64,000 bases of DNA from Ensifer sp. WSM1721 (GCF_000513895.2 NZ_CP165782.1:3563501-3627500); one strand, 5' to 3'; shown: positions 34,722 to 44,950, counted from the first letter of the stretch. A program made the numbers and translations. Notes: generated by a model from the sequence alone, not told the origin.

Positions 34722-34925
34722 ATGCCCAAGATGAAGACGAAATCGTCTGCCAAGAAGCGGTTCAAAGTCACCGCGACCGGCAAGGTTCGAGCTGCCGCTG
34801 CTGGCAAGCGCCACGGCATGATCAAGCGGTCCAACAAGTTCATTCGCGACGCTCGCGGAACCATGGTTCTCGCAGAGGCTGATGGCAAGAAGGTCGTCAA
34901 GAACTACCTGCCCAACGGTCTTTAA
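34722..34925 (+). CDS. rpmI: 50S ribosomal protein L35
   Basis: A 67-residue basic protein of the large subunit. The sequence begins [20 protein letters not shown] and contains [19 protein letters not shown], both diagnostic. The length matches the family. The gene is followed 36 bases later by rplT, and the pair forms a ribosomal operon with infC upstream. Confidence 0.98.
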   Translation: MPKMKTKSSAKKRFKVTATGKVRAAAAGKRHGMIKRSNKFIRDARGTMVLAEADGKKVVKNYLPNGL

Positions 34926-34961
34926 GACGTCTGGCGATTTGGATTTTAAGGAGATCATGAC

Positions 34962-35366
34962 ATGGCACGTGTAAAACGCGGCGTAACCGCCCACGCCAAG
35001 CACAAGAAGACGCTCAAGGCCGCCAAGGGTTTCTATGGCCGCCGCAAGAACACCATTCGCGCCGCCAAGGCAGCGGTGGACCGTTCCAAGCAGTACGCCT
35101 ACCGCGACCGTAAGGTCAACAAGCGCAATTTCCGCGCGCTCTGGATCCAGCGCATCAACGCTGCCGTCCGCGAGCACGGCCTCACCTACGGCCGCTTCAT
35201 CGACGGTCTGAACAAGGCCGGCATCGAGATCGACCGCAAGGTTCTGTCCGACATGGCGATCCATGAGACGGCTGCATTCACGGCGCTCGTTGAAGCCGCC
35301 AAGAAGGCGCTCGCCTATCTCAAGGAAGCCGGCACGGCAAACGAGTTTGAAAGCGCTGTCCGTTAA
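34962..35366 (+). CDS. rplT: 50S ribosomal protein L20
   Basis: A 134-residue basic large-subunit protein, essential early in 50S assembly. The signature [19 protein letters not shown] lies at about residues 23-41, and [20 protein letters not shown] follows at about 48-67. It has a ribosome binding site AAGGAGAT. In E. coli, L20 represses its own operon. A strong terminator follows at 35405. Confidence 0.98.
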   Translation: MARVKRGVTAHAKHKKTLKAAKGFYGRRKNTIRAAKAAVDRSKQYAYRDRKVNKRNFRALWIQRINAAVREHGLTYGRFIDGLNKAGIEIDRKVLSDMAIHETAAFTALVEAAKKALAYLKEAGTANEFESAVR

Positions 35367-35404
35367 GCCAGCGTTTTCCCAAGACCGTTTCTGAAATTGT
35401 TGGG

Positions 35405-35440
35405 AAACCCGCGCTGGCAGGGCTGGCGCGGGTTTTTCTT
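35405..35440 (+). terminator. Terminator of rpmI-rplT
   Basis: An AAACCCGCGC / GCGCGGGTTT stem with an 11-base loop followed by TTTCTTTT. Confidence 0.93.
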
Positions 35441-35556
35441 TTCGGCTTGCCGCCGCGATCGCAGCCACGGAACGCCTCCGCTCACGTTGGACGCGATCAC
35501 ATTGCTGAAGAATTGAACCGATATACCGAACCATTCCCGCATCGAGGCAGGACAGA

Positions 35557-36639
35557 ATGAGCGAACTGGAAACGTTGGAACGGATTTTGCTGGCGGACAT
35601 CGATGCCGCCGCCGACGAGGCGGCAATCGAGGCGGTGCGCGTCGGTGCGCTCGGCAAGAAGGGCTCGATCTCGGAGCTTTTGAAGACGCTCGGCACGATG
35701 ACGCCGGAGGAGCGCCAGACCCGCGGCGCCCGCATCAACGCGCTGAAGAACACGGTGACGGAAGCGATCTCCGCCCGGAAGCTGGCGCTCAAGGACGCGG
35801 CGATCGCCGAACGGCTGGCGCGCGAGACCGTGGATATCAGTCTGCCGGTGCGTTCCTCGCCTGCCGAACGCGGCCGCATCCATCCGATCAGCCAGATCGT
35901 CGACGAGATCACCGCGATCTTCGGCGACATGGGCTTCTCGATTGCCGAGGGACCGGATATCGAGACCGACTACTACAACTTCACGGCACTCAACTTCCCG
36001 GAAGGCCATCCGGCCCGCGAGATGCACGACACCTTCTTCTTTGAGCCCGACGAGAAGGGCGAGCGCAAGGTGCTGCGCACGCACACTTCGCCGGTGCAGA
36101 TTCGCACGATGGAAGCTCAGCAGCCGCCGATCCGCATCATCATCCCCGGCAAGACCTATCGCCAGGATTCCGACGCCACCCATTCGCCGATGTTCCACCA
36201 GGTCGAGGGCCTGGTGATCGACAGGACGGCGAACGTCGCCAACATGCGCTGGGTGCTCGAAGAGTTCTGCAAGGCCTTCTTCGAGGTCGACCAGGTGACG
36301 ATGCGGTTCCGCCCGTCCTTCTTCCCCTTCACCGAGCCGTCCTTCGAGGTCGACATCCAGTGCGACCGCTCTGGCCCGATCGTCAAGTTCGGCGAGGGCA
36401 AGGACTGGATGGAGATTCTCGGCTGCGGCATGGTGCATCCGAACGTGCTGCGCGCCGGCGGCCTCGATCCCGACGAGTACCAGGGCTTCGCCTGGGGCAT
36501 GGGCCTCGATCGGATCGCCATGCTGAAATACGGGATGCCGGACCTGCGCGACTTCTTCAACGCCGATGTCCGCTGGATGACCCATTACGGCTTCCGCCCG
36601 CTCGACATGCCGACGCTCTTCGGCGGCCTCTCGGCGTGA
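35557..36639 (+). CDS. pheS: Phenylalanyl-tRNA synthetase alpha subunit
   Basis: A 360-residue catalytic subunit of the alpha2-beta2 enzyme. The N-terminal coiled coil (residues 1-90) binds tRNA. Class II motifs follow: motif 1 around [19 protein letters not shown], motif 2 [10 protein letters not shown] plus [16 protein letters not shown], and motif 3 [17 protein letters not shown]. The start follows AGGCAGGACAG. pheT follows after 34 bases. Confidence 0.98.
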   Translation: MSELETLERILLADIDAAADEAAIEAVRVGALGKKGSISELLKTLGTMTPEERQTRGARINALKNTVTEAISARKLALKDAAIAERLARETVDISLPVRSSPAERGRIHPISQIVDEITAIFGDMGFSIAEGPDIETDYYNFTALNFPEGHPAREMHDTFFFEPDEKGERKVLRTHTSPVQIRTMEAQQPPIRIIIPGKTYRQDSDATHSPMFHQVEGLVIDRTANVANMRWVLEEFCKAFFEVDQVTMRFRPSFFPFTEPSFEVDIQCDRSGPIVKFGEGKDWMEILGCGMVHPNVLRAGGLDPDEYQGFAWGMGLDRIAMLKYGMPDLRDFFNADVRWMTHYGFRPLDMPTLFGGLSA

Positions 36640-36673
36640 CCTTCGTTGAGATTTTTAGAACACAGGTGAAATC

Positions 36674-39100
36674 ATGAAGTTCACGCTTTCCTGGCTGAAG
36701 GACCATCTGGAAACCGACGCCTCGCTCGAGGAAATCTGCGCGCGCCTGACGATGATCGGGCTGGAGGTCGAGGACGTCGACGACAAGGCCGCCTTCAAGC
36801 CCTTCGTCATCGCCAAGGTCATTTCCGCCGAACAGCACCCGAACGCCGACAAGCTGAAGGTGCTGATGGTCGATACGGGCTCGGGCGCTCCGGTGCAGGT
36901 CGTCTGCGGCGCGCCGAATGCGCGCAAGGGCCTCGTCGGTGCCTTTGCTGCGCCCGGGACCCATATACCCGGCATCGACGTGACGCTCTCTGTCGGCACT
37001 ATTCGCGGCGTCGAAAGCCGCGGCATGATGTGCTCCGAGAAGGAGCTGGAGATTTCCGACGACCACATCGGCATCATCGACCTGCCTGAGGACGCTCCGG
37101 TAGGGACCAGCTACGCGGCCTATGCGGGCCTCGATGATCCGGTCGTCGAAATCAATCTGACGCCGAACCGGCCGGATTGCACCAGCATCCACGGCATTGC
37201 CCGCGACCTCGCCGCTTCCGGCCTCGGCACGTTGAAGACGCGGCCGGCGCCGTCCTTCCCGGTCGACGGCGAAACGCCGGTCAAGGTCCGCCTCGACCTC
37301 GGCGAGGACAGGCATCTCTGCCCCGGCTTCGCGCTTCGCCTCGTGCGCGGCGTCAAGAACGGCCCGAGCCCGGCATGGATGCGCCGGCGGCTGACCGCGA
37401 TCGGGCTCAGACCCATCAACGCACTGGTCGATATCACCAACTATCTGACCTTCGACCAGGGCCGTCCGCTGCACGTCTTCGACGCGGCGAAGGTCACCGG
37501 CAACCTGACGGTCCGCCGCGCCAAGGAGGGCGAGAAGGTGCTGGCGCTCGATACGCGCGAATATACGCTGTCGCCGGCAAACGTGGTGATCGCCGACGAG
37601 GGCGGCGTCGAATCGATCGGCGGTATCATGGGCGGCGAGCATTCCGGCTGCGACGAGGCGACCACCGACGTGCTGATCGAATCGGCGCTCTGGGACCCGA
37701 TGAATATCGCCAAGACCGGCCGCACGCTCGGGATCATCACCGATGCGCGCTATCGCTTCGAGCGCGGCGCCGATCCGGAATACATGGTGCCGGGCATCGA
37801 ACGAGCGACCGAGCTGGTGATTGAGCTCTGCGGCGGTACGGCTGCGAAGCTGCACGTCGTCGGCTATGAGGGCAACACGCCGAAGATCGTCGACTTCCCG
37901 GTCTCGGAGGTGAAGCGCCTTACCGGCCTCGAAGTCTCGTCAGAGGAGAGCGCCTCGATCCTCAAGAAGCTCGGCTTCGGCATCGAGGGCTCCGGCGAGC
38001 GCCTGAAGGTGACCGTGCCCTCCTGGCGGCCGGACATCGACGGCAAGGCGGATCTGGTCGAGGAGGTCATGCGCATCCACGGCGTCGACAACATCCACGC
38101 TCAGCCGCTTCCGAGCCACAATGCCGTCAACGGCAAGATCCTGACGACGCTGCAGATCCGCACGCGCCAGGCCAAGCGCGCGCTTGCAAGCCGCGGCATG
38201 CTCGAGGCTGTCACCTGGTCTTTCATCTCTGAGGAGCAGGCGAAGCTCTTCGGCGGCGGACAGCCGGCGCTGAAGCTCGCCAATCCGATCGCCGCCGACA
38301 TGTCCGACATGCGGCCGTCGCTGCTGCCCGGACTTCTCACCGCCGCGCAGCGCAATGCCGACAAGGGCTATGGCGACGTGGCGATCTTCGAGGTCTCCGG
38401 CACCTATGAGGGCGATACGCCGGAGGCGCAGCGGCGCGTCGCCGGGGGCGTGCGCCGTGGCACCGCCTCGCTTAACGGCGCCGGCCGGCTCTGGTCGAAT
38501 GCCGTGAAGGGCGGCGGCAAGCCAGTCGACGTCTTCGACGCGAAGGCCGATGCGATTGCCGTGCTCGAGGCCTGCGGCGTGCCGATGGCCAATGTCCAGT
38601 TCGAAGCGGGCGGTCCGGCCTGGTATCATCCCGGCCGCTCGGCGACGATAAAGCTCGGCCCGAAGATTGTGCTCGGCGCCTTTGGCGAGTTCCACCCGAA
38701 GACTCTGGATGCGCTCGATGTCTCAGGCCCGCTTTGCGGCTTCGAGATCTACATCGACGCTATGCCGGAGCCGAAGAAGAAAGTGACGCGCACCAAGCCG
38801 GCGCTGGAGCTTTCGCCCTTCCAGGCGGTCAAGCGCGACTTCGCCTTCGTCGTCGACAGGACGGTGGAAGCGGCCTCGATCGTCCGGGCCGCGTCCGGCG
38901 CCGACCGAAAACTGGTGACGGCTGTGAACGTCTTCGACGTCTTCGAGGGCGCGTCCCTCGGCGAGGGCAAGAAGTCGGTCGCGATCGAGGTGACGATCCA
39001 GCCGGTCGAGCGCACGCTGACCGACGAGGATTTCGAGGCACTGACCTCGCGCATCGTCTCGAATGTGGCGAAAAGCACCGGCGGCGTATTGCGCGCCTGA
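36674..39100 (+). CDS. pheT: Phenylalanyl-tRNA synthetase beta subunit
   Basis: An 808-residue subunit with an N-terminal tRNA-binding EMAP-like domain (about 40-150), B3/B4 editing domain (about 215-390, with [18 protein letters not shown]), B5 domain, pseudo-catalytic core, and a C-terminal ferredoxin-like anticodon-binding domain (about 715-808, [15 protein letters not shown]). Editing removes mischarged Tyr. The length is normal. The gene ends the translation cluster; a composite repeat lies 40 bases downstream. Confidence 0.98.
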   Translation: MKFTLSWLKDHLETDASLEEICARLTMIGLEVEDVDDKAAFKPFVIAKVISAEQHPNADKLKVLMVDTGSGAPVQVVCGAPNARKGLVGAFAAPGTHIPGIDVTLSVGTIRGVESRGMMCSEKELEISDDHIGIIDLPEDAPVGTSYAAYAGLDDPVVEINLTPNRPDCTSIHGIARDLAASGLGTLKTRPAPSFPVDGETPVKVRLDLGEDRHLCPGFALRLVRGVKNGPSPAWMRRRLTAIGLRPINALVDITNYLTFDQGRPLHVFDAAKVTGNLTVRRAKEGEKVLALDTREYTLSPANVVIADEGGVESIGGIMGGEHSGCDEATTDVLIESALWDPMNIAKTGRTLGIITDARYRFERGADPEYMVPGIERATELVIELCGGTAAKLHVVGYEGNTPKIVDFPVSEVKRLTGLEVSSEESASILKKLGFGIEGSGERLKVTVPSWRPDIDGKADLVEEVMRIHGVDNIHAQPLPSHNAVNGKILTTLQIRTRQAKRALASRGMLEAVTWSFISEEQAKLFGGGQPALKLANPIAADMSDMRPSLLPGLLTAAQRNADKGYGDVAIFEVSGTYEGDTPEAQRRVAGGVRRGTASLNGAGRLWSNAVKGGGKPVDVFDAKADAIAVLEACGVPMANVQFEAGGPAWYHPGRSATIKLGPKIVLGAFGEFHPKTLDALDVSGPLCGFEIYIDAMPEPKKKVTRTKPALELSPFQAVKRDFAFVVDRTVEAASIVRAASGADRKLVTAVNVFDVFEGASLGEGKKSVAIEVTIQPVERTLTDEDFEALTSRIVSNVAKSTGGVLRA

Positions 39101-39139
39101 TAATGGAGAAGGCCGCCGCGGTTCTGCACCGCGTTTGCC

Positions 39140-39235
39140 CTCATCCGGCCTGCCGGCCACCTTCTCCCCCGCAAACGGGCCGAAGGAGACTCGCGGCGGC
39201 CTCTCAAGCTCCCTCTCCCCGCGCGGGGAGAGGGT
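39140..39235 (+). repeat. GC-rich dispersed element fused to RIME, copy 2
   Basis: The stretch begins TCATCCGGCCTGCCGGCCAC, contains hairpins CTCCCC..GGGCCG and CTCTCCCCGCGCGGGGAGAG, and abuts the RIME at 39236, as at 5839-6037. The last hairpin is near-perfect and could end pheT transcription. A short relic (GGCAGGCCGGATGAGGG) occurs at 56197-56213. Confidence 0.78.
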
Positions 39236-39345
39236 TACTGCATGTTTTTGTCCTTAAATCGTACCCGATTTAAGGACAAAAACATGCAGCAAGTCAAAGT
39301 GCTACAGCGTCCTTTGTGCGTCTGAAAAGACGCACGGCGCTGTAG
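39236..39345 (-). repeat. RIME1-type element, copy 11
   Basis: The best-preserved copy. The second palindrome is perfect over CTGCATGTTTTTGTCCTTAA and its complement. It is the last RIME in the window; none is found in the following 24 kb. Confidence 0.95.
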
Positions 39346-39394
39346 GGTGAGAGGCAAAAAGTCCGGGGCTTTCGCCGCTACGGCGACTTCAGCA

Positions 39395-39823
39395 CTACAG
39401 CGGCTGCATCAGCTCGATCCTATTGCCGAACGGATCACTGACATAACGGCGCGCCAATCCCGCAAGCGGCTCGTCCTCAATCACTTCAAATCCGGCCGCC
39501 TGCAGCCGTGCGATGAGCGCAAAAAGATCGTCCACGATGAAGGCCGGATGCGCCTTGCGCGCGGGCGAGAAGTCTTTCTCGATACCCAGGTGGACCTTGA
39601 GACCGGGGCCCTCGAACCAGCAGCCGCCGCGCGCAGCAAGGTTAGCCGGCTTAGCGGCTTCTGGAATGCCGAGAAGATCGGCATAGAATCGGCCCGCCTC
39701 GGTCTCGCCGCCCTCCGGCATCGCCAATTGCACATGGTCGATCGCGATGATCCTGCCGGCTGCAGTCGGCGGCACGACACTGTCGTTCCGTGTTTTTGAG
39801 GGACCAGAGGATTCCCTATGCAT
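39395..39823 (-). CDS. VOC-family (glyoxalase/bleomycin resistance) protein
   Basis: A 142-residue vicinal-oxygen-chelate protein with two beta-alpha-beta-beta-beta units: IIAIDHVQLAMPEGGE..RFYADLLG and HPAFIVDDLFALIARLQ..YVSDPFGNRIELMQ. The metal ligand positions (His in DHVQLAM, His in AHPAFIV, Glu in RIELMQ) are kept. No substrate is evident. The ATG at 39823 overlaps the end of the SnoaL-like gene by eight bases, indicating co-translation. Confidence 0.88.
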   Translation of the reverse strand: MHRESSGPSKTRNDSVVPPTAAGRIIAIDHVQLAMPEGGETEAGRFYADLLGIPEAAKPANLAARGGCWFEGPGLKVHLGIEKDFSPARKAHPAFIVDDLFALIARLQAAGFEVIEDEPLAGLARRYVSDPFGNRIELMQPL

Positions 39824-40175
39824 GCCGATGCCAGACCTTGTTGATGATCAGCCAGCGCCCGTCGACCTTCAAGAGCGACAGATAGTCCGTGTAGCGTGCG
39901 CCGGCGAATTCATCGATCACCTTCACGCTCGCCGCGTCGTCGGTGATGTGGATCGTCTCGATCTCCATCAGCGGCTGCGTCCCGGGCGGCGCCGATCCTT
40001 CCCTCGCGACGGCGGCGATGAAGGCGTCGCGTGTCAACCACTCTATCGCACCCTCGGTATTGCCGACGATCGATGCGTTGGGGTGGAAGACCTTGCGTAA
40101 CGCCCCTTCGTTGGCAAAGGCCATGCCGTCGACATAGAGATGGACAACCGCGCTGATCGCCTGCTCTTCGGACAT
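39816..40175 (-). CDS. SnoaL/NTF2-like protein
   Basis: A 119-residue cone-shaped alpha+beta protein of the NTF2-like superfamily (lumazine-binding-like group). Recognisable parts are HLYVDGMAFANEGALRKVFH at about 13-32, then VIDEFAGARYTDYLSLLKVD and the end GRWLIINKVWHRH. Such proteins are small enzymes or binding domains; the role here is unknown. The ATG at 40175 follows GGAGGATCACGA. It is first in a two-gene operon with the VOC protein. Confidence 0.82.
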   Translation of the reverse strand: MSEEQAISAVVHLYVDGMAFANEGALRKVFHPNASIVGNTEGAIEWLTRDAFIAAVAREGSAPPGTQPLMEIETIHITDDAASVKVIDEFAGARYTDYLSLLKVDGRWLIINKVWHRHA

Positions 40176-40423
40176 TCGTGATCCTCCGTTTCTATCGACT
40201 GGGATGCGGGCATGCTTTGCCGCTCCGATGCCGCTCCGGCGGTGATCGCGGCGCACGCGATCATAGGTAGGGCATCGCAGCAGAATTGCGACGCCGACGC
40301 CTGTCTGGGCGGAGGGGTCTTGCCGGCGGATCGGTCCCCGTGTGCATCCCGTTGAAGTCTTGGGAAACAGATCACGGCGACTTCGGGTCGATTCGATCAG
40401 ACCACCACCGTGAGCGAAGGCTG
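40176..40423. other. Spacer without a recognisable gene
   Basis: With the hairpin at 40424 this makes a 280-base spacer that presumably carries the promoter of the SnoaL-like operon. Short frames on both strands lack ribosome binding sites. Confidence 0.45.
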
Positions 40424-40450
40424 ATGGCGGCCGGCAGAGCCGGCCGCCAT
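40424..40450 (-). terminator. Hairpin downstream of the DUF892 gene
   Basis: A perfect 12-bp stem ATGGCGGCCGGC / GCCGGCCGCCAT with a 3-base loop, five bases past the stop. There is no T-run on the minus strand, so it may protect the 3' end rather than terminate on its own. Confidence 0.55.
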
Positions 40451-40455
40451 GGGGA

Positions 40456-40947
40456 TCATGCGGCTTTCTTGTTCGCTTGTGCCATCGCGAGTTTCGTCAG
40501 ATCTTCGTCGGTGATGATTTCTTCCTTCAGCGTCGCGTCGAGAAGCGAGACTGCATCCTTCAGCCCGATGGTCTTGGCCCAGGTCTTCAGGGTGCCGTAG
40601 CGCGATATTTCATAGTGCTCCACCGCCTGCGCTGCGGAGATGAGACCAGCGTCCAAGGCCGGCGTGCCCTTGAACTCGTCCATGATATCTTCGCCCTCGG
40701 CGATGATCCCTTCGATCGCCTCGCAGGTCTTGCCTTGCGCGCGCTTGCCGATCATGTCGAAGACCTGCTGCAGCCGCTCGACATGGGTTTCCGTCTGCTC
40801 CCTATGCTTCTCGAAGGCGGCCTTGAGCTCCGGAGCCTGGGCGCCACGCGCCATCTTGGGCAAAGCTTTCAGGATTTTCCGCTCGGCGTAGTAGATGTCC
40901 CTGAGCGTCTCGTAGAACAGGTCGTCTAACGTTCTTTCCTTGGCCAT
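40456..40947 (-). CDS. Ferritin-like DUF892 (YciE/YciF) protein
   Basis: A 163-residue four-helix protein. The family start LDDLFYETLRDIYYAERKIL, then HREQTETHVERLQQVFD and the closing EEIITDEDLTKLA, give Glu/His positions for a di-iron site. Family members are stress-induced and of unclear function. The ATG at 40947 follows AAGGAAACCACA. It is divergent from the SDR gene. Confidence 0.88.
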   Translation of the reverse strand: MAKERTLDDLFYETLRDIYYAERKILKALPKMARGAQAPELKAAFEKHREQTETHVERLQQVFDMIGKRAQGKTCEAIEGIIAEGEDIMDEFKGTPALDAGLISAAQAVEHYEISRYGTLKTWAKTIGLKDAVSLLDATLKEEIITDEDLTKLAMAQANKKAA

Positions 40948-41167
40948 TGTGGTTTCCTTCCTCGTCTGCTTCGTGTTGCCATCGACCCGCAATCAACATC
41001 AGACGGGGCCATTTGTTCCTCGCGACTGCAAAAAGCGCAGAGCGCGGATCGTTTTCGGTCGCTCGGTCGTGAAAAGGCCGAAGATTCCGCCGCCGTGGAA
41101 AACGGGTGGCCGCGATCTGCCGCATCGGCAATGCTCCGGCCATCGACGAAACGACCGGAGGAACATC

Positions 41168-41938
41168 ATGGCGAGACTTGAAGGAAAGATCGCGATCATC
41201 ACCGGAGCAAGCTCCGGAATCGGCCGTTCCGCCGCACGGCTCTTCGCGCGCGAGAGGGCGAAAGTCGTCCTGACCGCTCGACGCGAGGACGCGCTGGCGG
41301 AGCTTGCTTCCGAAATCGCCGGCGCAGGCGGCGAAGCAGCAATGCTGGCCGGCGACGTGCGCGACGAAGCCTTGCATAAGGCATTGGTCGACCTGGCGGT
41401 CGAGCGCTTCGGCGGTCTCGACATAGCCTTCAACAATGCCGGATCGCTCGGCGCCATGGGCGAGGTTTCGTCGCTCACCCTCGATGGCTGGCGGGAGACG
41501 CTCGAAACCAATCTGACCGGCGCCTTCCTCGCGGCAAAATACCAGGCTCCGGCTATCGTTGCGCGCGGCGGCGGCTCGCTCGTCTTCACCTCGAGCTTCG
41601 TTGGTCATACGGCCGGTTTCCCCGGCACCGCGGCCTATGCAGCAAGCAAGGCGGGACTGATCGGTCTGGTGCAGTCGCTCGCCGTCGAACTCGGGGCCTT
41701 GCGCGTTCGCGCGAACGCGCTGCTGCCGGGCGGCACCGACACGCCTTCCAATGTCGCGAATCTGCCGGGCGCTGCGCCGGAAACGCGGGCCTTCGTCGAA
41801 GGCCTGCACGCTCTGAAGCGTATGGCGCGGCCGGAGGAAATCGCCGAAGCCGCGCTTTATCTCGCCTCCGACGGTGCTAGTTTCGTCACCGGCGCCGCAT
41901 TGCTGGTCGATGGCGGCGTCTCGGTGATGAGGACATGA
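41168..41938 (+). CDS. SDR-family oxidoreductase
   Basis: A 256-residue short-chain dehydrogenase. The cofactor motif TGASSGIG lies at about residues 12-19, NNAG near 90, the catalytic Ser in VFTSSFVG, and YAASK (Tyr and Lys) near 157-161. The C-terminus GAALLVDGGVSVMRT is typical. Arg following the glycine motif region (TARRED) suggests NADP(H). The ATG at 41168 follows CCGGAGGAACATC. The substrate is unknown. Confidence 0.9.
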   Translation: MARLEGKIAIITGASSGIGRSAARLFARERAKVVLTARREDALAELASEIAGAGGEAAMLAGDVRDEALHKALVDLAVERFGGLDIAFNNAGSLGAMGEVSSLTLDGWRETLETNLTGAFLAAKYQAPAIVARGGGSLVFTSSFVGHTAGFPGTAAYAASKAGLIGLVQSLAVELGALRVRANALLPGGTDTPSNVANLPGAAPETRAFVEGLHALKRMARPEEIAEAALYLASDGASFVTGAALLVDGGVSVMRT

Positions 41939-41972
41939 TCGCCGAGAGGGGGAGGGAACGAAGGGGACAAGG

Positions 41973-42599
41973 ATGAAGAGACCCGGATCGATGAAATCGC
42001 TCGAGGACCTCGGGCGCGTGCGCCTGTCGAAGAACTTCTTCCTGCGCGATTTCCTGCATTCCGAGATTGCCGATTTCTACCGGATTCCGAACATTCCGGA
42101 CGATCCGGATCTTGCGATAGAAGCCGGCCGAAGGCTCTGCGAGGAACTCTTGGAGCCGCTTGAGGCGACCTTCGGCCGGCTGCACATCCGCTCCGCCTAT
42201 CGCAACCGCGCCGTCAACGCCTTCGGAAACGCCAACAAGCTCAATTGCTCGATCAATGCGGCGACGGCGGCCGATCATATCTGGGACATGCGCGACGCGG
42301 ACGGCTGCATGGGGGCGACCGCCTGCATCGTCATCCCCTGGGTCTGGGACCGGGAGCGCGAGGACGGCGGCTGGCAGAGCCTCGCCTGGTGGATTCACGA
42401 CCATCTTCCCTATGCGTCCCTCTGCTTTTTCCCGAAGCTCTGGGCCTTCAACATCCAGTGGCACGAGCGCCCGCGGCGAACGATCATGAGCTACGCCGAG
42501 CCGCGCGGGCTGCTTACGAAACCGGGCATGGCCAATCAAGGCAGCCACGCGCATCTTTATCCGGGGTTTCCGCCGCTCGTGAGGGTGGAGGGGTCGTAG
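41973..42599 (+). CDS. Hypothetical protein, possibly M15 peptidase-like
   Basis: A 208-residue soluble protein. LSKNFFLRDFLHSEIADFY at the start and a central RLHIRSAYRNRAVN resemble M15-type D-Ala-D-Ala carboxypeptidases of phage or cell-wall origin. A His/Asp cluster (AADHIWDMRDADG) and a late WHERP may provide zinc ligands, but the classic SxHxxGxAxD motif is not clear. It is rich in Trp (nine) and ends near the convergent aldo/keto reductase gene. The ATG at 41973 has AAGGGGACAAGG upstream. Confidence 0.7.
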   Translation: MKRPGSMKSLEDLGRVRLSKNFFLRDFLHSEIADFYRIPNIPDDPDLAIEAGRRLCEELLEPLEATFGRLHIRSAYRNRAVNAFGNANKLNCSINAATAADHIWDMRDADGCMGATACIVIPWVWDREREDGGWQSLAWWIHDHLPYASLCFFPKLWAFNIQWHERPRRTIMSYAEPRGLLTKPGMANQGSHAHLYPGFPPLVRVEGS

Positions 42600-42609
42600 G
42601 GGTCTCTTC

Positions 42610-43590
42610 TTACGTGGAGAAGTTGGAGAGGACCTCTTTCTCCTCGCTCACCTCGTTCAGCCGCCTTATCGCGTCCTCCGACAGCTTCAATTCCGCCGAT
42701 TTCACGAGGCTCACCAGCTGGTCGAGATTGGTGGCGCTGGCGATCGGCGCGGTGACGCCCTCGCGGGCGATTATCCAGGCAAGCGCGATCTCCGCCTGTT
42801 TCGCGCCGGTCTCCTCGGCGATTTCGTCGAGCACGCCGAGGATGCGCATGCCGTGCCCGTCGAGATATTTCTCGACCCCGCCGCCGCGGGCCGAGCCCTC
42901 CAGATCCTTGTGCGAGCGGTACTTGCCGGAAAGAAACCCTCGCGCAAGACTGAAATAGGTAATGACGCCGATCTCCTCGGCGATGCAGAGGTTGCGCAGG
43001 GCACCGTCGTAGGATGCCCGGTCGTAGAGATTGTATTCGGGCTGCAGCACATCGTAGCGCGGCAGTCCTTTCGCCGCGGCGACATCGAGAGCGTCACGGA
43101 GTTGCCGTGCATCGAAATTCGAGGCACCGATCGCCCGCACCTTGCCTTGCGAAAGAAGCGTCTCGTAAGCGGCGAGCGTCTCCTCGTAAGGAGTGTCGGG
43201 GTCCGGCCAATGCGAGAGATAGAGGTCGATATAGTCGGCCTGCAGGCGCTTGAGCGAATCCTCCACCGCTTCAAGAATCCAGCGGCGCGAGAGGCCCTTG
43301 CGATCCGGTCCGAGCTCCGACCCTACCTTGGTGACGATGACCGCGCTGTCGCGCGGGCGCCCGGATTGCTTCAGCCATTTGCCGATGATCGTTTCCGATT
43401 CGCCGCCTTTGTTTCCCGGTGCCCAGGAGGAATAAACATCCGCCGTGTCGACGGCATTGAAGCCGGCATCGAAAAAAGCGTCGAGCAGGGCGAAGGATGT
43501 TTTCTCGTCCGCCGTCCAGCCGAAGACATTGCCGCCGAAGACGAGCGGGGCGATCGAAAGACCGGTACGGCCAAGTCTGCGCATTTCCAT
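42610..43590 (-). CDS. Aldo/keto reductase
   Basis: A 326-residue NADP-dependent (alpha/beta)8 reductase. The start MEMRRLGRTGLSIAPLVFGG is typical. The catalytic Asp and Tyr are in VDTADVYSSW, the Lys in VIVTKVGSELG and the His in DLYLSHWPDPDTP. The NADP-binding end is ITAPIA-like (VTAPIASATNLDQL). It belongs to the YajO/Gfd-like group; the substrate is unknown. The frame to 43653 adds residues not seen in the family. Confidence 0.92.
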   Translation of the reverse strand: MEMRRLGRTGLSIAPLVFGGNVFGWTADEKTSFALLDAFFDAGFNAVDTADVYSSWAPGNKGGESETIIGKWLKQSGRPRDSAVIVTKVGSELGPDRKGLSRRWILEAVEDSLKRLQADYIDLYLSHWPDPDTPYEETLAAYETLLSQGKVRAIGASNFDARQLRDALDVAAAKGLPRYDVLQPEYNLYDRASYDGALRNLCIAEEIGVITYFSLARGFLSGKYRSHKDLEGSARGGGVEKYLDGHGMRILGVLDEIAEETGAKQAEIALAWIIAREGVTAPIASATNLDQLVSLVKSAELKLSEDAIRRLNEVSEEKEVLSNFST

Positions 43591-43811
43591 GGTTTCGCTC
43601 CACTTGGGTTGGATGAAAACAAGCTGCGATCGGGAGGATTGCCGCAAGAACATAGGCCAGCTCTACGCCGATGACACCTGCCGGCGCCTTTTTTCTTGGC
43701 CGGCTCCGGCTTGCTAGGCACGTACCTCAGCGATAGTGTCGGCTCGCAAAGCGAGATGCGGGAGAGGAGAACGGCTGCCGGCCTTCGCCCGCTTCAGAAG
43801 GAGTCTGCCCC

Positions 43812-44798
43812 ATGCTGCGTTTCGGAATTCTGTCGACGGCCAAGATCGGCCGCGAGCTCGTCGTGCCTGCCATACAGGATGCGGAGAATTGTGTCGTGAC
43901 GGCGATTGCCAGCCGCGACCAGGCTAAGGCGAGGGCCATGGCCGACCGCTTCTCGGTGCCGCATGCCTTCGGCTCGTATGAGGAGATGCTGGCCTCGAAT
44001 GCGATCGATGCTGTCTATATTCCGCTGCCGACGTCGCAGCATGTGGAATGGGCAATCAAGGCGGCCGATGTCGGCAAGCACGTTCTTTGCGAGAAGCCGC
44101 TCGCCTTGAAAGCGGAAGAGATCGACGCCGTGATCGCGGCGCGCGATCGCAACAGGGTACTGATTTCGGAAGCGTACATGGTGACCTACAGTCCCGTGTG
44201 GCGGAAGGTGCGCTCGCTCATCGACGACGGTGCCATCGGCCGGCTGCGGCATGTGCAGGGTGCCTTCACCTATTACAACCGTGATGCGGGGAACATGCGC
44301 AACATCCCGTCGCTCGGGGGCGGCGGCCTGCCGGATATCGGCGTCTACCCGGCGATCACCACGCGTTTCTCGACCGGCAGGGAACCGCTGCGCGTGCAGG
44401 CCAGTACCGAACGCGATCCGGAATTCGGAACAGACATCTATTCGAGCGTGCGCGCCGATTTCGGCGATTTCGAATTGAGCTTCTACATCTCGACGCAGCT
44501 TGCCGCCCGCCAAGTCATGGTCTTCCACGGCGACAAGGGCTACATCGAGGTGAAATCCCCCTTCAACGCCGATCGCTACGGCCGCGAGGAGGTCGAACTC
44601 ACCAATCAGAGCCACGCCCAGTCGCAGCTCTTCCGCTTCCAGGATGCGCGCCAATACAAGCTCGAGGCCGAAGCATTCGCGCGGGCGGCCAACGGCGAGC
44701 CCGAAGAAGTGGTGACGCTGGAAAGCTCGCGTCTCAACCAGAAATTCATCGACGCGATCTATCGTGCCAGTGAGAAGGACGGCTGGGAAACGATCTGA
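43812..44798 (+). CDS. Gfo/Idh/MocA-family oxidoreductase
   Basis: A 328-residue NAD(P)-dependent sugar or inositol dehydrogenase-like protein. The N-terminal Rossmann motif is [15 protein letters not shown] (residues 3-17). The catalytic Lys is in [14 protein letters not shown] near 95, and the active-site region is [13 protein letters not shown] near 170. A C-terminal beta-sheet domain follows. The ATG at 43812 has AGAAGGAG upstream. It is divergent from the aldo/keto reductase gene. Confidence 0.9.
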   Translation: MLRFGILSTAKIGRELVVPAIQDAENCVVTAIASRDQAKARAMADRFSVPHAFGSYEEMLASNAIDAVYIPLPTSQHVEWAIKAADVGKHVLCEKPLALKAEEIDAVIAARDRNRVLISEAYMVTYSPVWRKVRSLIDDGAIGRLRHVQGAFTYYNRDAGNMRNIPSLGGGGLPDIGVYPAITTRFSTGREPLRVQASTERDPEFGTDIYSSVRADFGDFELSFYISTQLAARQVMVFHGDKGYIEVKSPFNADRYGREEVELTNQSHAQSQLFRFQDARQYKLEAEAFARAANGEPEEVVTLESSRLNQKFIDAIYRASEKDGWETI

Positions 44799-44843
44799 AG
44801 CCGGCTAGTAATGTGGCCCGCCAATCGGCGGGCCACGGCGCTC

Positions 44844-44950
44844 TTAGCGCGGGATGAGGTGAAGTGTCCGCGGTTTCCGCCCGCAACCCGCGCTAACTTA
44901 TTAGAATCGATCATGTTAGGTCGGTCCGATCTAAAATCATCGTGATCTAG
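44844..44950 (+). repeat. Convergent-junction element, copy A
   Basis: A 107-bp element: TTAGCGCGGG, a GC hairpin (GTCCGCGGTTTCCGCCCGC), CGCTAACTTATTAGAATCGA, then an AT-rich inverted repeat ending ATCATCGTGATCTAG. It aligns over nearly its full length with the reverse complement of 59392-59508. It lies between convergent genes and its end supplies the TAG stop of the membrane protein at 44947. Confidence 0.75.
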
